This document shows, piece after piece, positions 40,047 through 53,585 of a stretch of DNA of 64,000 bases. The notes under the pieces were generated by a model that made no database searches, had not been told where the DNA came from, and was given only the letters and a program-made list of their open reading frames with translations. The translations under genes and the position numbers were made by a program. Every line of letters begins with the position of its first letter. Positions within the stretch are counted from its first letter, which is position 1. Source of the stretch: Daphnia carinata (lineage: Eukaryota; Arthropoda; Branchiopoda; Diplostraca; Daphniidae); assembly GCF_022539665.2 (NCBI RefSeq), contig NC_081331.1, positions 620,001-684,000 of the forward strand, read 5' to 3'.

Positions 40047-43000
40047 ATGGGAAAGTCGAGCTCAATGTGGGCTTTGCTCCTCCTCGTTCCCTGTGTCCTC
40101 GCAGGTTTGTGCATTTCCTTCAGTCACGAAATCCGTCGTTTAGCTATTACCCGACTAGAAATCTAAAAAAAAAAAATCAATTCATCCCATTCTTTTGATT
40201 GGAAAAATTATTTATTATTTTTGTTCATTTTTGTCTCCCATTTATGTTTCTGGCAACATCGAACGTGAAGGACCCATCCTACAAAACTCTTGTGCTTCGG
40301 AATGCCGATCACGTAAGTACCCGCTCATTATTCCTATATTCTTGAATCGAATTTAATTTGCAAGCCAGAAAACAGTCGTTTTGAATACTAGTGAACATCT
40401 AGGCACAGGAAAAAATATTTAGTGAACTGTCCGAGTAAGTGGAGTGTAGGCAAAATTTCCTAGCGTGGAGTGAAGTTGAATTTTTTGGGTATTGTTTCAA
40501 AGATAGTCGTACAGTATCACATGGTTTGCAACCAATCAGTGCTTTAGAAATTCGAAATTTAGTATAATTTCATTTAGTAACGCGTATTCACAATTATTAA
40601 AGTTTTTTCTCAAGAAAAAAATGTTGTAGACGTCCTGAGTTTAAATTCTCCAAATAGCTTTGTTCTAGGAAGACCGTACACAGCTAAAAATCGTTGAATT
40701 GTTTCCCTAATTTCTCAAATTTAAAATGCCAATGTCGTTTTTGCTATCGTAATTTAGCGGGGAGCTTTGCGGGAAATTAGAATCTGCCCAAATGTGAGTT
40801 TTGATTGGTACCGGGATTGTATAATGTGAACGCTTTGTGACTCCTTCCTGCCTGCCCCTTCATTTCCGCTAAAAAAGAAAAAAGAAACAAAATCGTCCCA
40901 GACTTTGAAGGTTACGAAATATGAATTTTTTTTAAAGCGACATTTTAAAAACCCGATAACGATATGAGCTTCAAGGTTGATGAGATATTGACAATTTTAG
41001 ACGACGCGACGGCTGAATGTTTTAATCGGTTCGAACTACGTTAGATCGTGCAGACGTGCAGGCCAAATTTCTGTCAGACGAATATGCTTTTGCATAACAC
41101 AAGCCGTGGGGTCAAATAGGCCACAAGCCAGCGTGAGGCCAAGGTTGATTTGGCTTGGAGACAGAGACAGGAGTTCGTGAGCGCTTCTCTCGCTTATTTG
41201 GCAATACCAATAGTGTCGAGTTACAATCAACAAGTTAAAATGATGAAATATGAAGCAAACACACCCAGTGACGCGATGGATAGGCCTTGAGAAATAACGT
41301 TTCAATTGAAAAAAAGATCTAGAATTTCAGACTATTTCAGGACAGAAATCGCAACATGACACCACATAGATTTTGAATAGTGCTAGTTTGATTACATTAG
41401 TCTGCCTTTTGAATTAGGTCTGTGTGACGTCAAGATTTGTTTTCATTTGACGAGTTACGAATTATTGTTATCAGATACCGATCGCGTTAATTAACAAATC
41501 ATTTCCTATTTGTGATGCATAAAAAAGAGGCCTATGTGTACATGAAATGTTACGTAACTAGATTTTTGTTGTTTCTGATGTAATAGCGCTGAACCCCAAG
41601 TTCCGCTATGCAATTGGCCAGACCTACACTTACGATTTCCAAGCCAACAGCAAGACCTGGATGATGGGCACGTCTGATGATCAAGCTGTCCTCGAAGTCA
41701 AAGGCCAGGCTCTTGTGACTTTCCGCGACTCGTGCGACGCTGTTCTTCAAATTCGACAGGCCACAATTAGCGGCTTGGACGAAAAGGTACGTGTAACTAA
41801 TTTAATTCTTAATTAACACCGGTACCCATAAAACTAGGATATTAAAACAATGAAAGCCTCTTGCGTAACCAGCGCATACAGTCGAATTTCATTTTTCGCA
41901 GATATAATTATCTGAGATCAACAGCCTCAATGTCCGGTTTGTTCTTTTGGCAAGGGGGTTAGTGATTTTGTAGTACCGGATGAACGATTGCCCAACAGCT
42001 CCTTTGCAAAATCGCAGTTTAAGCAGGTCATTCCCGGGTCTGACTTGTTAATTTAAAAATCAGAACAGCAAATTATTTAGCTCAGCGGGATCAGGTTACA
42101 AAAGCAATTCAAGTCAGCAGCATGCTATCTCCTGGCATCTAGTTACTTGTTCTACAGCAAATTTCCACAATGATGAATAGACAAAAAAAAAAAAAGAAAG
42201 GATTGATTTCACCTCTTATTCAAACCACCATTCAGTTCGCAATTTTCTTTCTTGCTGATCAAGGTTTTTAGAAAATTCGGTTGGTTCAGCTTAGTTTCGA
42301 AGGTTCACGACCCTTAACTTATTGCTCCGCTTGTTGCCAACGCTTTTATTGTCGCCACATGTAGATAGTGCTAAACATACAGTTGTAATAAAATTTGCAT
42401 TTTCCATTAACAGGTAGAGGCCATCGAACTCGAGAAGCGGCCATTGTCCTTCTCTTGGCAAGATGGTACCGTTGACTCGCTGTGCCCCGAACAAGAGGAT
42501 CCCGTTTGGGTGGTCAATATTAAGAGGTCCGTCCTCTCTATGTTGCAACACACCGCCCAATTCCTCGAAGTCCCTGAAACCCACGTCATTGAGGTAATCT
42601 TTTCATTTCCTTAAAAAAGAATTATTTAATAATTAAAAATGTTATTCTTGAAAAATTATAGAGTGACGTGATTGGTCGTTGCCCTACCGAGTACACTGTA
42701 GATGGTACTGGTAGTTCGATCAAGGTGACCAAGACCAAGATTCCCAACCAGTGCAGCTCTCGTATCGACCGCCAATCATCTATTCCGACCGTCTCCTACA
42801 ATGTTGCTGCCGTAAGCACGAAAAACATTTGTTTGCTTACCATTAACGCTTAATCTTTTTACGTACTACGCAGGAAATTCAAACCATCCCGCTAATGAAC
42901 TCTACCACGGTTTGCGTTATGCAAATCAAGGATAACCTCGTTCAAGCTACTGAGTGCCGTGAGTCTCATCTTTTCCGCCCACTTTCGTCCGAAGAGGGAG

Positions 43001-46000
43001 GTGCCCGTACTGAAGTCACTTCCTCCGTCTCATTGATCTCGACTACAAGCGCTGGTGCCGCTGCCAAGCTATCCAGTAAAATCACCGATAAGAATGATTT
43101 AGAACATTCAAACATTAAATTTTTTTGTACAAAAAACAGGCAACCGCGTGTCCCGTACCTTGATTTTGGATCCTCTCGGTGTTCAATTGGAATTCCAGGA
43201 TGCTAAAGATGTCGGCCTAGTCATCCGCAGCATCTGCCAGCAACTTGCCGCTGATAGCCCACCAAGATTCGTTTCCCAGCTTTTCACCGAGTTGGTTCAC
43301 TCTTTGCGCAAGGCCTCCGTCAGAGATGTCAAGAGTGCCTACAACAACCTGCGCAGCAAGAAGATCTGCCCCGAATCAACAAAGACCGAGTACGATTTAT
43401 TATTTCTTCTTTTCATAATTTCTGAAATGAATTTCGAATTTCTTTTTGAAAAATAAAGGAAACTTTTCTTGGATGCCCTTCCCCAAGCCGGAAATACTGC
43501 TGCCATCTCCTTGATGGTCGATATTCTTAAGGTAGCATAAATTTAAAATCAATCAAAAACGTTGATATTAAAATTATATTTTTCTTAAATAGGAGAACAA
43601 GCTCAGCAGCCGCCAAGCTCTTGGTTGGTACCTGTCGCTGCCTCTCGCCAAGTTTGCTGATCTCGACTCCGTTAAAGCTGTTCTGGTAAAAGATACAACA
43701 AATGTTACTAGGTGTTTGGGCTGGCAATATTTAAATTTTGAAATATTTTACAGCCTTTGATCGAAGCTGCTTCAACCTCACCAGTTGCCCTTCTTGGTTT
43801 GACTGGCCTTGCTCGTCGCTATTGTAGCGAAAATGTCGAGCAATGTCAGACCAGCACCGAAGTTCTTCAGTTCTCGACTAAGCTGAGCAAAATGCTGGGC
43901 AACAGATGCAGAGCTGACGCAAAAGACGAAGTCAAAATCATCACCGTTCTTAAGGCTCTCGGTAACTTGGGTGTCATGACTGCTGAGGTTCGCACCACAG
44001 TCGCCGATTGCGCTAAGGACATCAAACTTCCCATCACCGTCCGCCTGGCCGCCATCCAAGCTACCCGAAATAATCCCTGTGAGAAGCAGGTAACGCATAA
44101 TTAACACAGAAGCAAATTCCGAATTTATACTAATTGCAAATTATTCGAATAGGTGAAGGAGAACTTGTTGACCATCCTCGAAGACAGGAAGGAAGATGCT
44201 GAAATCCGCATTGCCGCCTACCAAGGTGTTATGCGCTGCCCTTGCTCCCCTTCTATGCTTCGCATCCAGAACCTTTTGAACACTGAAGAGACCAACCAAG
44301 GTGAGTGATTGTTTGTGAAAGGTTGTTAAAAAAGGTTTTCAATTAATCCATTTTTGAATCTTAGTCGGTAGCTACATCAGCAGCCATTTGCAAAACATCA
44401 GGTTGAACCCAACACCAGGCAAGGAGAATGCTCGTCTTTTGGTCAAGAAATTGAGCCTGGACAAATCTTTCCCAGCTGATTTGCGTAAATATTCTCGCAA
44501 CATGGCCGTCTCCCATTTCTGCAATATCAACAATGCCGGTTGGGATATCGATGCCAACATCATCTATGCTCCTAAATCGTTCATCCCCCGTTCAGCTTCC
44601 ATGAACTTGACGCTTGACCTCTTTGGCCAATCCGTCAATGTTTTTGAGGTAACTATGATTTAATTTCTTGGCGCAAAGAATGTTTGGTAATCTTCTACAT
44701 CGTAGATTGGTATGCGTGCTGAAAACCTGGAACGCCTTTTGGAAGCCTATTTGGGTCCTGATGGCGTTTTCGATAAAGAGGGCGTTGCTGGACTCTTGGA
44801 GAAGACCAGCGACTCTGTCAGTCAGTTCAGCGAAAACATCTGGAACCGTGTGGCTTCAGCCACTCGTTCCAAACGTGCCAGCATCAAGACCAATGAGCTC
44901 AGCAATCTAGACAAGGTACGAAAGCCAACCTATTTGTTCAATTGACGTTAACTGATCGACATTGTTTTTTTCGGTGAGGATAGATTGTTAACTTGAAGGA
45001 TAAACCTTCCGGTATCAAGCTCGATGCTTTCCTTCGCGTCTTCGGCTCAGAGATTGGCATGTACGCATACCGTGGAACTGCCAACAGCCAATCTAGGCTC
45101 GATTTGGTGGAAAATGTCCAGTCCCGCATCGCTCAAGCTTTCCGTGACCTGATCGAGGGAGCTAAGCGCGTCGAAATCGACGTTGCCCGTTCCATGATGT
45201 TCTTGGACACCTCCGCTACTTTCCCCACCGTCGCTGGTTTCCCCCTCCGCTTGGCCGTCAATGGTACCACCACTGTCGGACTCGGTTTGGAGAGCCAGAT
45301 GGACTTGCCCGCTCTGCTCAGGGATCCCCTCAACGCCAACATCAAGATGAAGGTTAACCCCTTGGCCGTTACTGAGCTGTCCGCCTCCATGACTGTCGAT
45401 ATCGCCATCGCCAAGACCGGTATCAAGATGGCCGCTACCATCCACTCTTCGATGGCCGCCGACTTCTCCGCTCGTCTCATCCAGGGAACCACTGTTGACG
45501 TCAAGTTGGACCTCCCCAAGTCCAAGATGACTTTGATCGACTTCAAGTCTGACGTTATGCTCATCCAGCAGAGCGCTGACAAAGCTGAACGCAACAAACC
45601 TGTTAAGATTGTTAACGAGGCTACGTGAGTTTAATCAAACTTCATTTTTTCTTACACCATTTCTAATTAAATGGAATCATTTCAGGTACGCACGCGGTGG
45701 ATGTTCTGATCGTTTGAGTTCAGTCACTGGCATGCGTTTGTGCGCCTCTTCTTCAGTCTCCATCCCTCGCCCACTGTCCGATTCTTCTAAAGATACCGCA
45801 CCGGCCTTCCCTCTGAGTGGCTCTACCTCTTTTGCCATTGTCCTGGAGAAGACTGAACCCACCATGAAGGGTTACCTGCTTTCGGCCACCAGCACTCAGG
45901 AGGGACCTAAAGTCAAGTCCTTCTTGATGACATTCGACACTCCCGGCTCTAAGACTAACCGCAAGGTTTCCATCAAGGGAGTGTTGACTTCCGCACCTAC

Positions 46001-49000
46001 TGTTACCGTTAAGGTTGACAGCAAAGCTCCGTGGGGCAATTTGGCCGTTGAGGCTGAGATGGTCAACGAAGCTGATATGAAATCGGTGCTCGTGAAGATT
46101 CTCACCCAAGAGAAACGTGAATATTACGGTAAAGTCCAGGTTGCTGTGACTCGCGAGGACCGCAAGTACTCTGGCCACTACCGTCGAAGCCGGCTGGCCC
46201 CAACAGCCTCGCGCCGTCATCTTGGAAGGAGGTTTTGGCCACGAAATTGGCAGGTCCGTCGAGCTGAGCTTGAAGCCTGCTGGCCCCTACGCCAAGTTGC
46301 CCTACAACTTCCAGGTTACCATTGGCCGCGAGTTCTCCGCTACTACCCAGAAGGTGTGGTTGAACAACTTGGAGATGACTACTCCATTCGGCAAAGCCCT
46401 TTTGTCTACTGAAATCAGCCGCCAAGATAAGAACTACCTTGCTGCCTTCAACATGAAATACGGAACTGAACAGAAGATGAACGCTGTCAACTTCAACGGA
46501 CACATCCAGACTTCTACCCAGCCCGACAAATCTCTCTCGTACAAGACCAACGTTCTGTACAAGTCCAGCCGCTTCCCTGTTATGAACATCGACCTTAAAT
46601 GGGATATTCTAATGTCACCTACGGTAAAAATCAAGTTGACGTTAGTCAGTTACAGTTCCATCAGTTAAAGTGTTCTATTTTTTTTTTTTTTTTTTTTTTT
46701 TTGCATTAGATGCTGAGCAACGTCTTGGTCTTGGTGCATGGTCCTGAAGTCGATCATTCAACCAACAGGCTTTACTTCAACAAACAAATCCAACTGAAGG
46801 GATTCGGCACCAGAGATTTCCTTTTCGAAAACAAACTTGAAGGTAGGCATCACGCAAATGAACAACTTGAGGCGAACTGTAGCATTAACTTACATTTTTA
46901 CGGGCAGTTACCTATCCTCGCTACGCCTTGAACCTAAAAGTGGATCAGACCCTCAAGGTGGACCAGCGTCTCGTCAAGGGGCTTATGACTGTTCAAATGG
47001 ACAATGTTAAATTTGTTGACGGTGAATTGGCTTTGGTAATTGCCCCCAAAGATCCCAAGAATCTGTACGAGCTCACTGCTAAGGTAAAATTCTTATTCAT
47101 TTTACGTTGGCGGTACGATTTGTGTGAAGCTATTAAGATTATACTCTTCTGCAATTCCATTAGCTTGCCTATCCTGGTCGTACCTTCAGCTTGGTTGACA
47201 CTGGTAGAAAGATTGACAGCAACAGCTTCTCCGTATCACCCGTGCTTGAAATCCAGCCTGGCACTAAGATCGAACTTAACGGCAAAGCTTCTCTGATCAA
47301 AGATCAGAATGGTATGTCGGCAAACATGGACTCAGAAGTGCGCATCCGTGGATACAACAGCCCTATCAAGTACGTTTCTCCTTCCCCATAAAATTTTTAA
47401 ATTAAATGGTAAACTAAAATTGCTAAAATTGTTTAATACCAACTTGAACAGGGTTCGCCACAGCTTCCAGTACACTGGAGATATGACCGTGACCACTACC
47501 AACAAGATCGAATGGGCCGGTCAGCCCCAAATCGTTGTTGATGGCAAACTTTTCTTCCGCACCCGCAAGATGCCCGCTGTGGAGCTCGCTTTCTTGTGGA
47601 ACAACCGTGTAGATGCTAAATTGGAAACCCGCCTATCCAGAGCCGAATCCAAATTGGATATGGATATCAATTTGATCCGTCTGGAGAGACGTGTCAAGAT
47701 CAACAGCCAGCACAAGTTCTTGGGAGACACCCGCTCGGGCTCCATCAACGTTGCCTGGGATGCCGACAGGGACTCCACCAAGCAAGTCGGATTCGATGGA
47801 TCCTTTACCGTATCACCGTCTCAGCGCTTGATCGATCTCAAGTACGTCCGTTTGCTATTTATCTAATTCTTAAGCAGTTTAATTAATTGTTTGCCATTTC
47901 AAATTCAGATCGACTGTGAACGTTGAAAATCGTATCTACTCTGTCGCTTTCAATGGTAAATTGGGAAGTGCTGATTTCACTAACGGTGATCACACCGTTC
48001 GTATGGAACTCCTGCTGCCGACCACCAAGAAAATGGCTTTGGCCATGAGCCTGTTCAACGTTAACCAAGCCAGAACAATCAGCAACCGTTTGGAAGTTGA
48101 AACCCAAACTCCAACTGGTAACACCTACCAGATGAGCCTAAGCAATGCTGTCAACGATTTGGACCGTAACATGTATACTTACAACGCTAACACTGATGTC
48201 ACCATCAAGGGCACTGGCATTGAAGATGTCAAAATGAGGATTGACAGTAAGCGCATTGTTAGAGCCGACAAACGCAATGTCGAATTCAAGGTAAGAACAA
48301 AGATTTAAATGCTTGGGTGTTCACTAATATTTGTATTATTTCGGAATAGGGTTTGGTGATTGCACCCAAATGGGGTCAGAACATCGACAGTTCCATTAAC
48401 GTGGAAGTGACCAAGGATTCATTCCGTGTCGGTACCAAGTACCAGCGCGGTCCCATGCTCGTCACTGTTGAATCTGCTGGAAAGCGTAGCACCCAGAATG
48501 GTAAACTGAACGTTGATGGCTTTGTTGAAGTGAAAGCCCCTAAAACATCGTGGCAACAGACTAAGATCGCCATGGTTTCCTCTTACGACATCACTTCCAT
48601 CACGAATTTCGACGTAAGATGTGCTAACATACATTCCAAGCAGATGACTGGTGTTAACGATGTTGTATTTTTGGGCACCCACAGATCACCGAGAAAATTT
48701 CGATCGATTACAAATCATCAAAATCGATCATTCTTGACACCAAGATGAAATTATCTCCGTCGGCAGCTGATTTTAGCATAATGCTTGAGACTCCATTTGA
48801 AGTTGCTCGTCGTCAAGGCATGATCGTAAGCGGTCGTTTCGAGCCCACCAGTCCTCGTAGCGAAGGTTCCTTGGTCGTTATGTGGAGCTCCCCCAGCCAA
48901 CGTCAGGCTCAAGAAGCCCGTGTCGAATTCGACATGGAGCGTCGTCCCGGCCAGATCCGTTTCAAGTTGACCACTGCCACACCCATCAAGTCCCTGGAAA

Positions 49001-52000
49001 GCAGCGAATTGTCATTCGATATCCGCTCGCTCGAAGATAGCAAAATCTATGAAGTCGATATCGTCGCTGGATTGTCGGAGGATAAGGCCAAGTTGAACGG
49101 CCGTGTCAATCTGAACCCGGCTCAACGTGAAGTCGATCTTACGGTCACTCTGCCCAACTCCAACCCTGTACGCGTGCTTATCCGTATTGGTTTCCAAGGT
49201 TCTACTTACACCGTGGAAAACCGCGTTGATTGGGGAACTGGTTAGCTTAAAAACATTGATCTTTGTAAAACAATTTTCTCATCTGCTTTATTTTTGTATT
49301 TTTAAGGCACTTTCACCGTGTCAGGCACCACCAAGTACGTCAGCAGTGACAACTTCGAAGTAGAGATGCAAATCCATAGCCCCGAACTTGGAATTAATAA
49401 CTTCGAATTGAAGGGAGCCAACAAGATGCAAAACAACCAACGTGTCATGGAATTCACTGTTATGAGGAAATCATCCACCATCGCTAGCATGAAGTCCCTC
49501 TGTTCTTACAAACAGGATAGTACTGGTGTGCAGATCAGTGGAACCGCTCAGGTTACCACACCCGAATCACCTTTTTCTGGAACTGTCAAGTACTCGTTCG
49601 AAAACAGGAAAGTCAGCAGTAGTGACGAGAAAGGTGCTCTGTACAAATTGGAAGTCGACGTGACTGCCGATGAATTCGTCTTGAACAAAGTAAACAGCCA
49701 CCTCAAACTAACCAACAAGGAAACAAGTGGTTCCATTGCTCTCTGCACTTCAAGCAACCAGTGCAACGAAGGATCTTTCGCTTTCAAGGATACCGGATCC
49801 AAAAATATCATTGCCAAGGAATTCCACGCTTTGGTAAAGACAAAGAAAAGCAATGTTGAAGAAGTCCGTGGTTTGCGCGCTAAGCTTTCGGCCAGCGCTA
49901 ACAAATTCGAACACACTGCCGAGGTAATTGTTTTTGTTTTGATTTGTTCGATTTTCTTTAATTGATTTTTATTTTCGTGATGTCAGGTTTTGTTCGATGA
50001 GGCCAAAAACCGTCTTGTTGGATACAAGGTGTACAAAAAGGACAGCGAATTTGGTTTGGAAATCTACACTCCTAAGCGCATTACTGGAGCCGCTCTGGAA
50101 ATCGTCAGAGGTAGCGGGCGCCAGGCTGTCAAAAGCCAATACATCCTGACCGTCTGGTTGGACAAGACCAAGGCCCCCGAGCGTAAACTCGTCATCGTCA
50201 CCACCGTCGAGCCCCACAAGATTGGCGAGATGGAAGGTTTGACCACTTCTACCACCATCAAGCACCCGATCCTGCCCAAGGACCTCGAGTACAAAGTAGA
50301 ATTCCATAAACTCCCATCTGTGAAGAGCGGTCGTGACCTCTTCCACTTCAAGCTTGATGCCGACGTCATGGATCCTAAGCACCAACGCTGGACTTTTGAA
50401 ACTTACGTCAAGAACACTTTGGCCGACAAGAACGGTCGCAACATCACCGTCGATATGGAATTGAAAAGCAAAGGAACTGATTTAGCTGCTTTGCTGACGG
50501 TCTTCGGAGGAAAAACTGCTGAAAACGTTGTTTTGGCTGGAGCCAATTTGAAATTGAAGGAAAAAGAACGTATCGAAAAGGAATTGTTTCTCCGTCTGGA
50601 TGCTTCTCCCCGTTTGGCCTATTTGACTCTAGGCAGCCCGGCTAAGCAGATGACTTTGGAAGCCCGTATGAATACTGAAGACATCGTCAGCTACAAACGT
50701 TTGCAGCTGTCCGCCTCTACCCGTATCTTCGGACTTTCTCCCACCGTCTACGTGCTGGACATGAACACTTCTCCTCATGTCGATATCCGTGTCTTCAGCA
50801 AGGGATCCCCTGAAAACTACCACCAGGTTGTTGGAGGTCTTTTGGATGATACTCGTTTCGAGCTTGCATTGATCCGCCAACTGAATGTCCAGAAGAAAGA
50901 ACTTGCCGCCGTCTACGTCACCTTGAACAGCTCCAGTCTATTGACTGAACGTGTGACCTGGAAATTGGACGATCTTCGTGCACTCCGCACCGCCATTCGT
51001 ACTCGTTCCGAAGCTATCGCCAGCGAAGTTAGCAGCGTTCGCAGCTCGTTGACTCCTGAACTGAAAACCTACATGCTCAAGTGGCGTTCTTTCGGCAACT
51101 TCAAGAACATCTACGACAAGATGGCCACTGATTATTCCAAGCAGCTGAATCAACTCAAAACTGAGATCGAAGAAGACGAAAGCATGAAGGCCGTCGTTGA
51201 AATGATGGAGAAGATTACTCTGGTTGTTAAGAAAATTGGAGAGCGTATCGAAGATATCGCTGAGCAAATTGGAGAAAAGAGTGAGTTGGTCGAAGCTATT
51301 GAGAAAGCCATTGAGAACGTAATTGAAAACCTCACCGAACGTATCACGGAGCACGTGAAGAATGCCAAAAAGACTGTGGCTCAACTGCTGGAAGACCTCT
51401 CTCGCTATTTCGAGCAATGGAAGATCCAGTATGGCCAGGAACAAGGACTTTTCAATGCCCTCAAAAGTATACTATTTATTCTTCAAATTAAATTTGTGTT
51501 CAAACTATTAAACGGATTATTTGCATTGCAGATTTCTACCAGGCAAAATCCGAGGAAATCCGCCAATACGTTGCCAACTTCAAGCTCTCCATTGATGAAC
51601 GCTTCCGCAAACTGATTTCTTGGGTTGAGTCACTAAGGATCGGTGATCGTAACATTCTCGCCATCCTAAAGGAAGCCATTTCCGTAAGAACAAACCAGCC
51701 TTAATTTATCAATTAATGGATTGAATATCAGCTAAATTTTAAAGAACGTTTCTTAATACGTAGAATGCGAACATGGATATTCTCCGTGAAAGAATTTCGA
51801 ATTTCTTGGACGAAACCATTCTGTTACCCACCGAAGAATTTGTGTCTGAAATAGTTAAGGCTTACCCCGAAACCACTCGCACCGCCTACCGATATGTTAA
51901 AGTCCCCATCAGCAAGGTAGTATACTTCAAGTTGTATCAGTTTAATGACAGATCTAATTAGTTTTTTTTATTCCCAGGTTCGCTTCTACCTTAGAAGGAC

Positions 52001-53427
52001 CAGTCAAGTCACCAGAAATATGAGCCAAGTTGCCGAATCCTCCACAGCTGACAAGGGAAGCTTCTGGAAATCTTTGGTCGGAGAGGTGGTCGTTTACGAC
52101 GTTGAGAACGGAGAAATCAGCTACCAAGTAAACGTTTGCTTAATCGAAATCAAGTAATATTTAAATAACAACTCATCTCTTGGTTACCAGCTACCCCTGA
52201 GCCGCAAGATTCATAGCTTGCGTGATCTGTTGAAGATATTCGATGCCGAATATTTCCCATTGAGAGGACTAGTTATCACTTCTTCGTTGAGGTCTATGTA
52301 CCGCGAAATGCGTGCTAAGTACCACCCGGCTTTGGCTTCCACTCGCCTCAATGGTATGCATTCCTAATTACCTTTTCATTACCATATTGTCTAGGTCTTT
52401 CATTCATTTAATAAACGTTTGGTTCCTCTGTTAAGGATATGCTTCGTTGATTGGATCCAAGGGAATCATTACATTCGACAAGAAGTCGTTCGATTTGAGC
52501 GGTGGCAGTTGCCAATATCTGCTTGCTCGCGACTTCCTCAATATGGACTTTGCCGTGGCCATCAACTTCGAGCAACCTTCTGGCGATCGCATTAAGAAAT
52601 CAGTCATTTTCACTGACGGAGCCGATCAAGTTGAGATCAAGGATGAACAAGTCTTTGTCAACAACAAGCTTCTGGCTGTTGCTCTTCCCGCTAAACTTAA
52701 ACTTAAGACTATCACCGTCCAACGCGAAGAAAACATCGTTACCGTCAGACGCCATTCCGGTGCCATTCTTCGCTGTGACGTCGTTAAAGATGCTTGCACT
52801 TTCGAGCTGAGCCCCTTCTATGCTGGACGTACTATGGGTCTGTGGGGTACTTTCAGCAACGAGCATGCTGATGACATGAGCGAGCCCACCGGAAAGGTAA
52901 CTATCATTTTAAATAGTGTCTTTTTTCGGGCAATGGATAATTGTTCTATAATCTTCAACAGATCAGCAAAGATATGACCAGCTTCGTCAACAGCTGGAAA
53001 ATCAACAAGACCTGCAAGGACAACGTCCAAACCGTTACTGAATCTCCTCACGTAATGCTTCAGTCGATTGCTTCATCCGGAGTGGATTCTAATGTCTGTG
53101 ACAACCTTTTCGAAGATAAGGACTCCGATCTAAGGTAAAAGCATTATTTGAGGGAGAGTAAATCAGGTATTCAGAACAAAACATTGTTTATTAAAATAGC
53201 TCCTGCTTCAAGGTTGTCTCTCCCGCTCCCTATCACGACCTGTGCCTTAAGTTTGCCTACAAAGCCAAAACCTCTGAACCCGCCTTCCAAAGTCAGTTGG
53301 AAAGCCTTATCGCTGGCTACCGCGCTACCTGCCAAAGATGGGAAGTTTCTCGTAAGTTCACATAATTAAAAATCCGTATTAACTCTTCGCATAAAATATT
53401 GTTTTGTTTGGATTCCTTGCAGTTTAA
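40047..53427 (+). CDS. apolpp: Apolipophorin II/I-type large lipid transfer protein precursor
   Basis: Secreted lipoprotein scaffold that carries lipids in haemolymph. I reconstruct about 3139 codons in 31-32 exons. Signal peptide: residues 1-19 (MGKSSSMWALLLLVPCVLA). The vitellogenin/lipoprotein N-terminal domain follows from about residue 35 and includes KFRYAIGQTYTYDF and the VVNIKRSVLSMLQ motif. A furin-type site RSKR at residues 726-729 is where insect apoLp-II/I precursors are cut, and argues against vitellogenin, as does the lack of a superoxide-dismutase-like domain. A long beta-rich lipid-binding part follows, then a charged helical stretch at about 2575-2655, and a von Willebrand type D domain at about 2880-3030 (GLWGTFSNEHADD). 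The CGLCG dimerisation motif is not seen. The frame breaks once at about 46175 (one extra base, probably in GGCC). The C-terminus is uncertain: splicing at 53351 ends at 53427, read-through ends at 53365. Confidence 0.85.
44865..44876 (+). other. Furin-type cleavage site RSKR in apolipophorin
   Basis: Codons for Arg-Ser-Lys-Arg in exon 13, residues 726-729. The R-X-K/R-R pattern after about 720 residues is where insect apolipophorin precursors are cut into a smaller N-terminal and a larger C-terminal chain. Cleavage here is inferred from family knowledge. Confidence 0.7.
46678..46702 (+). repeat. T25 run at an intron 3' end
   Basis: Twenty-five consecutive T residues end 5 bases before the AG acceptor at 46708-46709 in the apolipophorin gene, forming an extreme polypyrimidine tract. 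Other introns of this gene have much shorter tracts. Confidence 0.9.
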
Positions 53428-53570
53428 AACATCTAACGGGATACAGGCAAAATAGAGAAAAATTTTAAAAAAACAAGACACACTTCCCTTATTATTATAA
53501 TACCCTAAATGTAACACCTATATTTCGATTAATTGGAATACACCATTTAAAGATGGTCAAATTGTATTGA

Positions 53571-53576
53571 TTTATT
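53571..53576 (-). terminator. SERGEF-like gene polyadenylation signal
   Basis: AATAAA on the minus strand 9 bases after the stop codon of the SERGEF-like gene. The 3' UTR would be very short, in keeping with the convergent apolipophorin gene whose stop lies only about 160 bases away. Confidence 0.6.
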
Positions 53577-53585
53577 CCATTCATC

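Larger units (their letters stand above)
40047..53427 (+). other. apolpp: Exon map of the apolipophorin gene
   Basis: Exons inferred from GT-AG sites that keep phase: 40047-40104, 40271-40312, 41587-41786, 42414-42593, 42662-42811, 42874-43075, 43140-43389, 43459-43531, 43593-43685, 43754-44089, 44153-44300, 44365-44648, 44706-44915, 44984-45624, 45686-46623 (contains the frame break), 46710-46842, 46908-47083, 47164-47369, 47452-47841, 47909-48290, 48350-48613, 48685-49240, 49307-49923, 49987-51466, 51532-51683, 51764-51916, 51978-52127, 52191-52353, 52436-52896, 52962-53134, 53200-53351, 53423-53427. Intron 2 (40313-41586) is by far the longest. It sits right after the signal-peptide exons, a common place for regulatory sequence. 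Most other introns are 53-90 bases. Confidence 0.75.

Noticed and set aside
46165-46205. A tiny intron as explanation of the apolipophorin frame break
   Set aside because: The GT...AG pairs available are 24 or 41 bases apart; neither length corrects the frame and both are too short for splicing.
45047-46503. Long open frames on the minus strand opposite the apolipophorin exons
   Set aside because: They mirror codon bias of the plus-strand exons, stop at their borders, and have no domains of their own.
40047-53427. Vitellogenin as the identity of the large lipid transfer protein
   Set aside because: No superoxide-dismutase-like N-terminal part as known for Daphnia vitellogenins and no polyserine stretch; the RSKR site near residue 726 fits the apolipophorin II/I precursor better.
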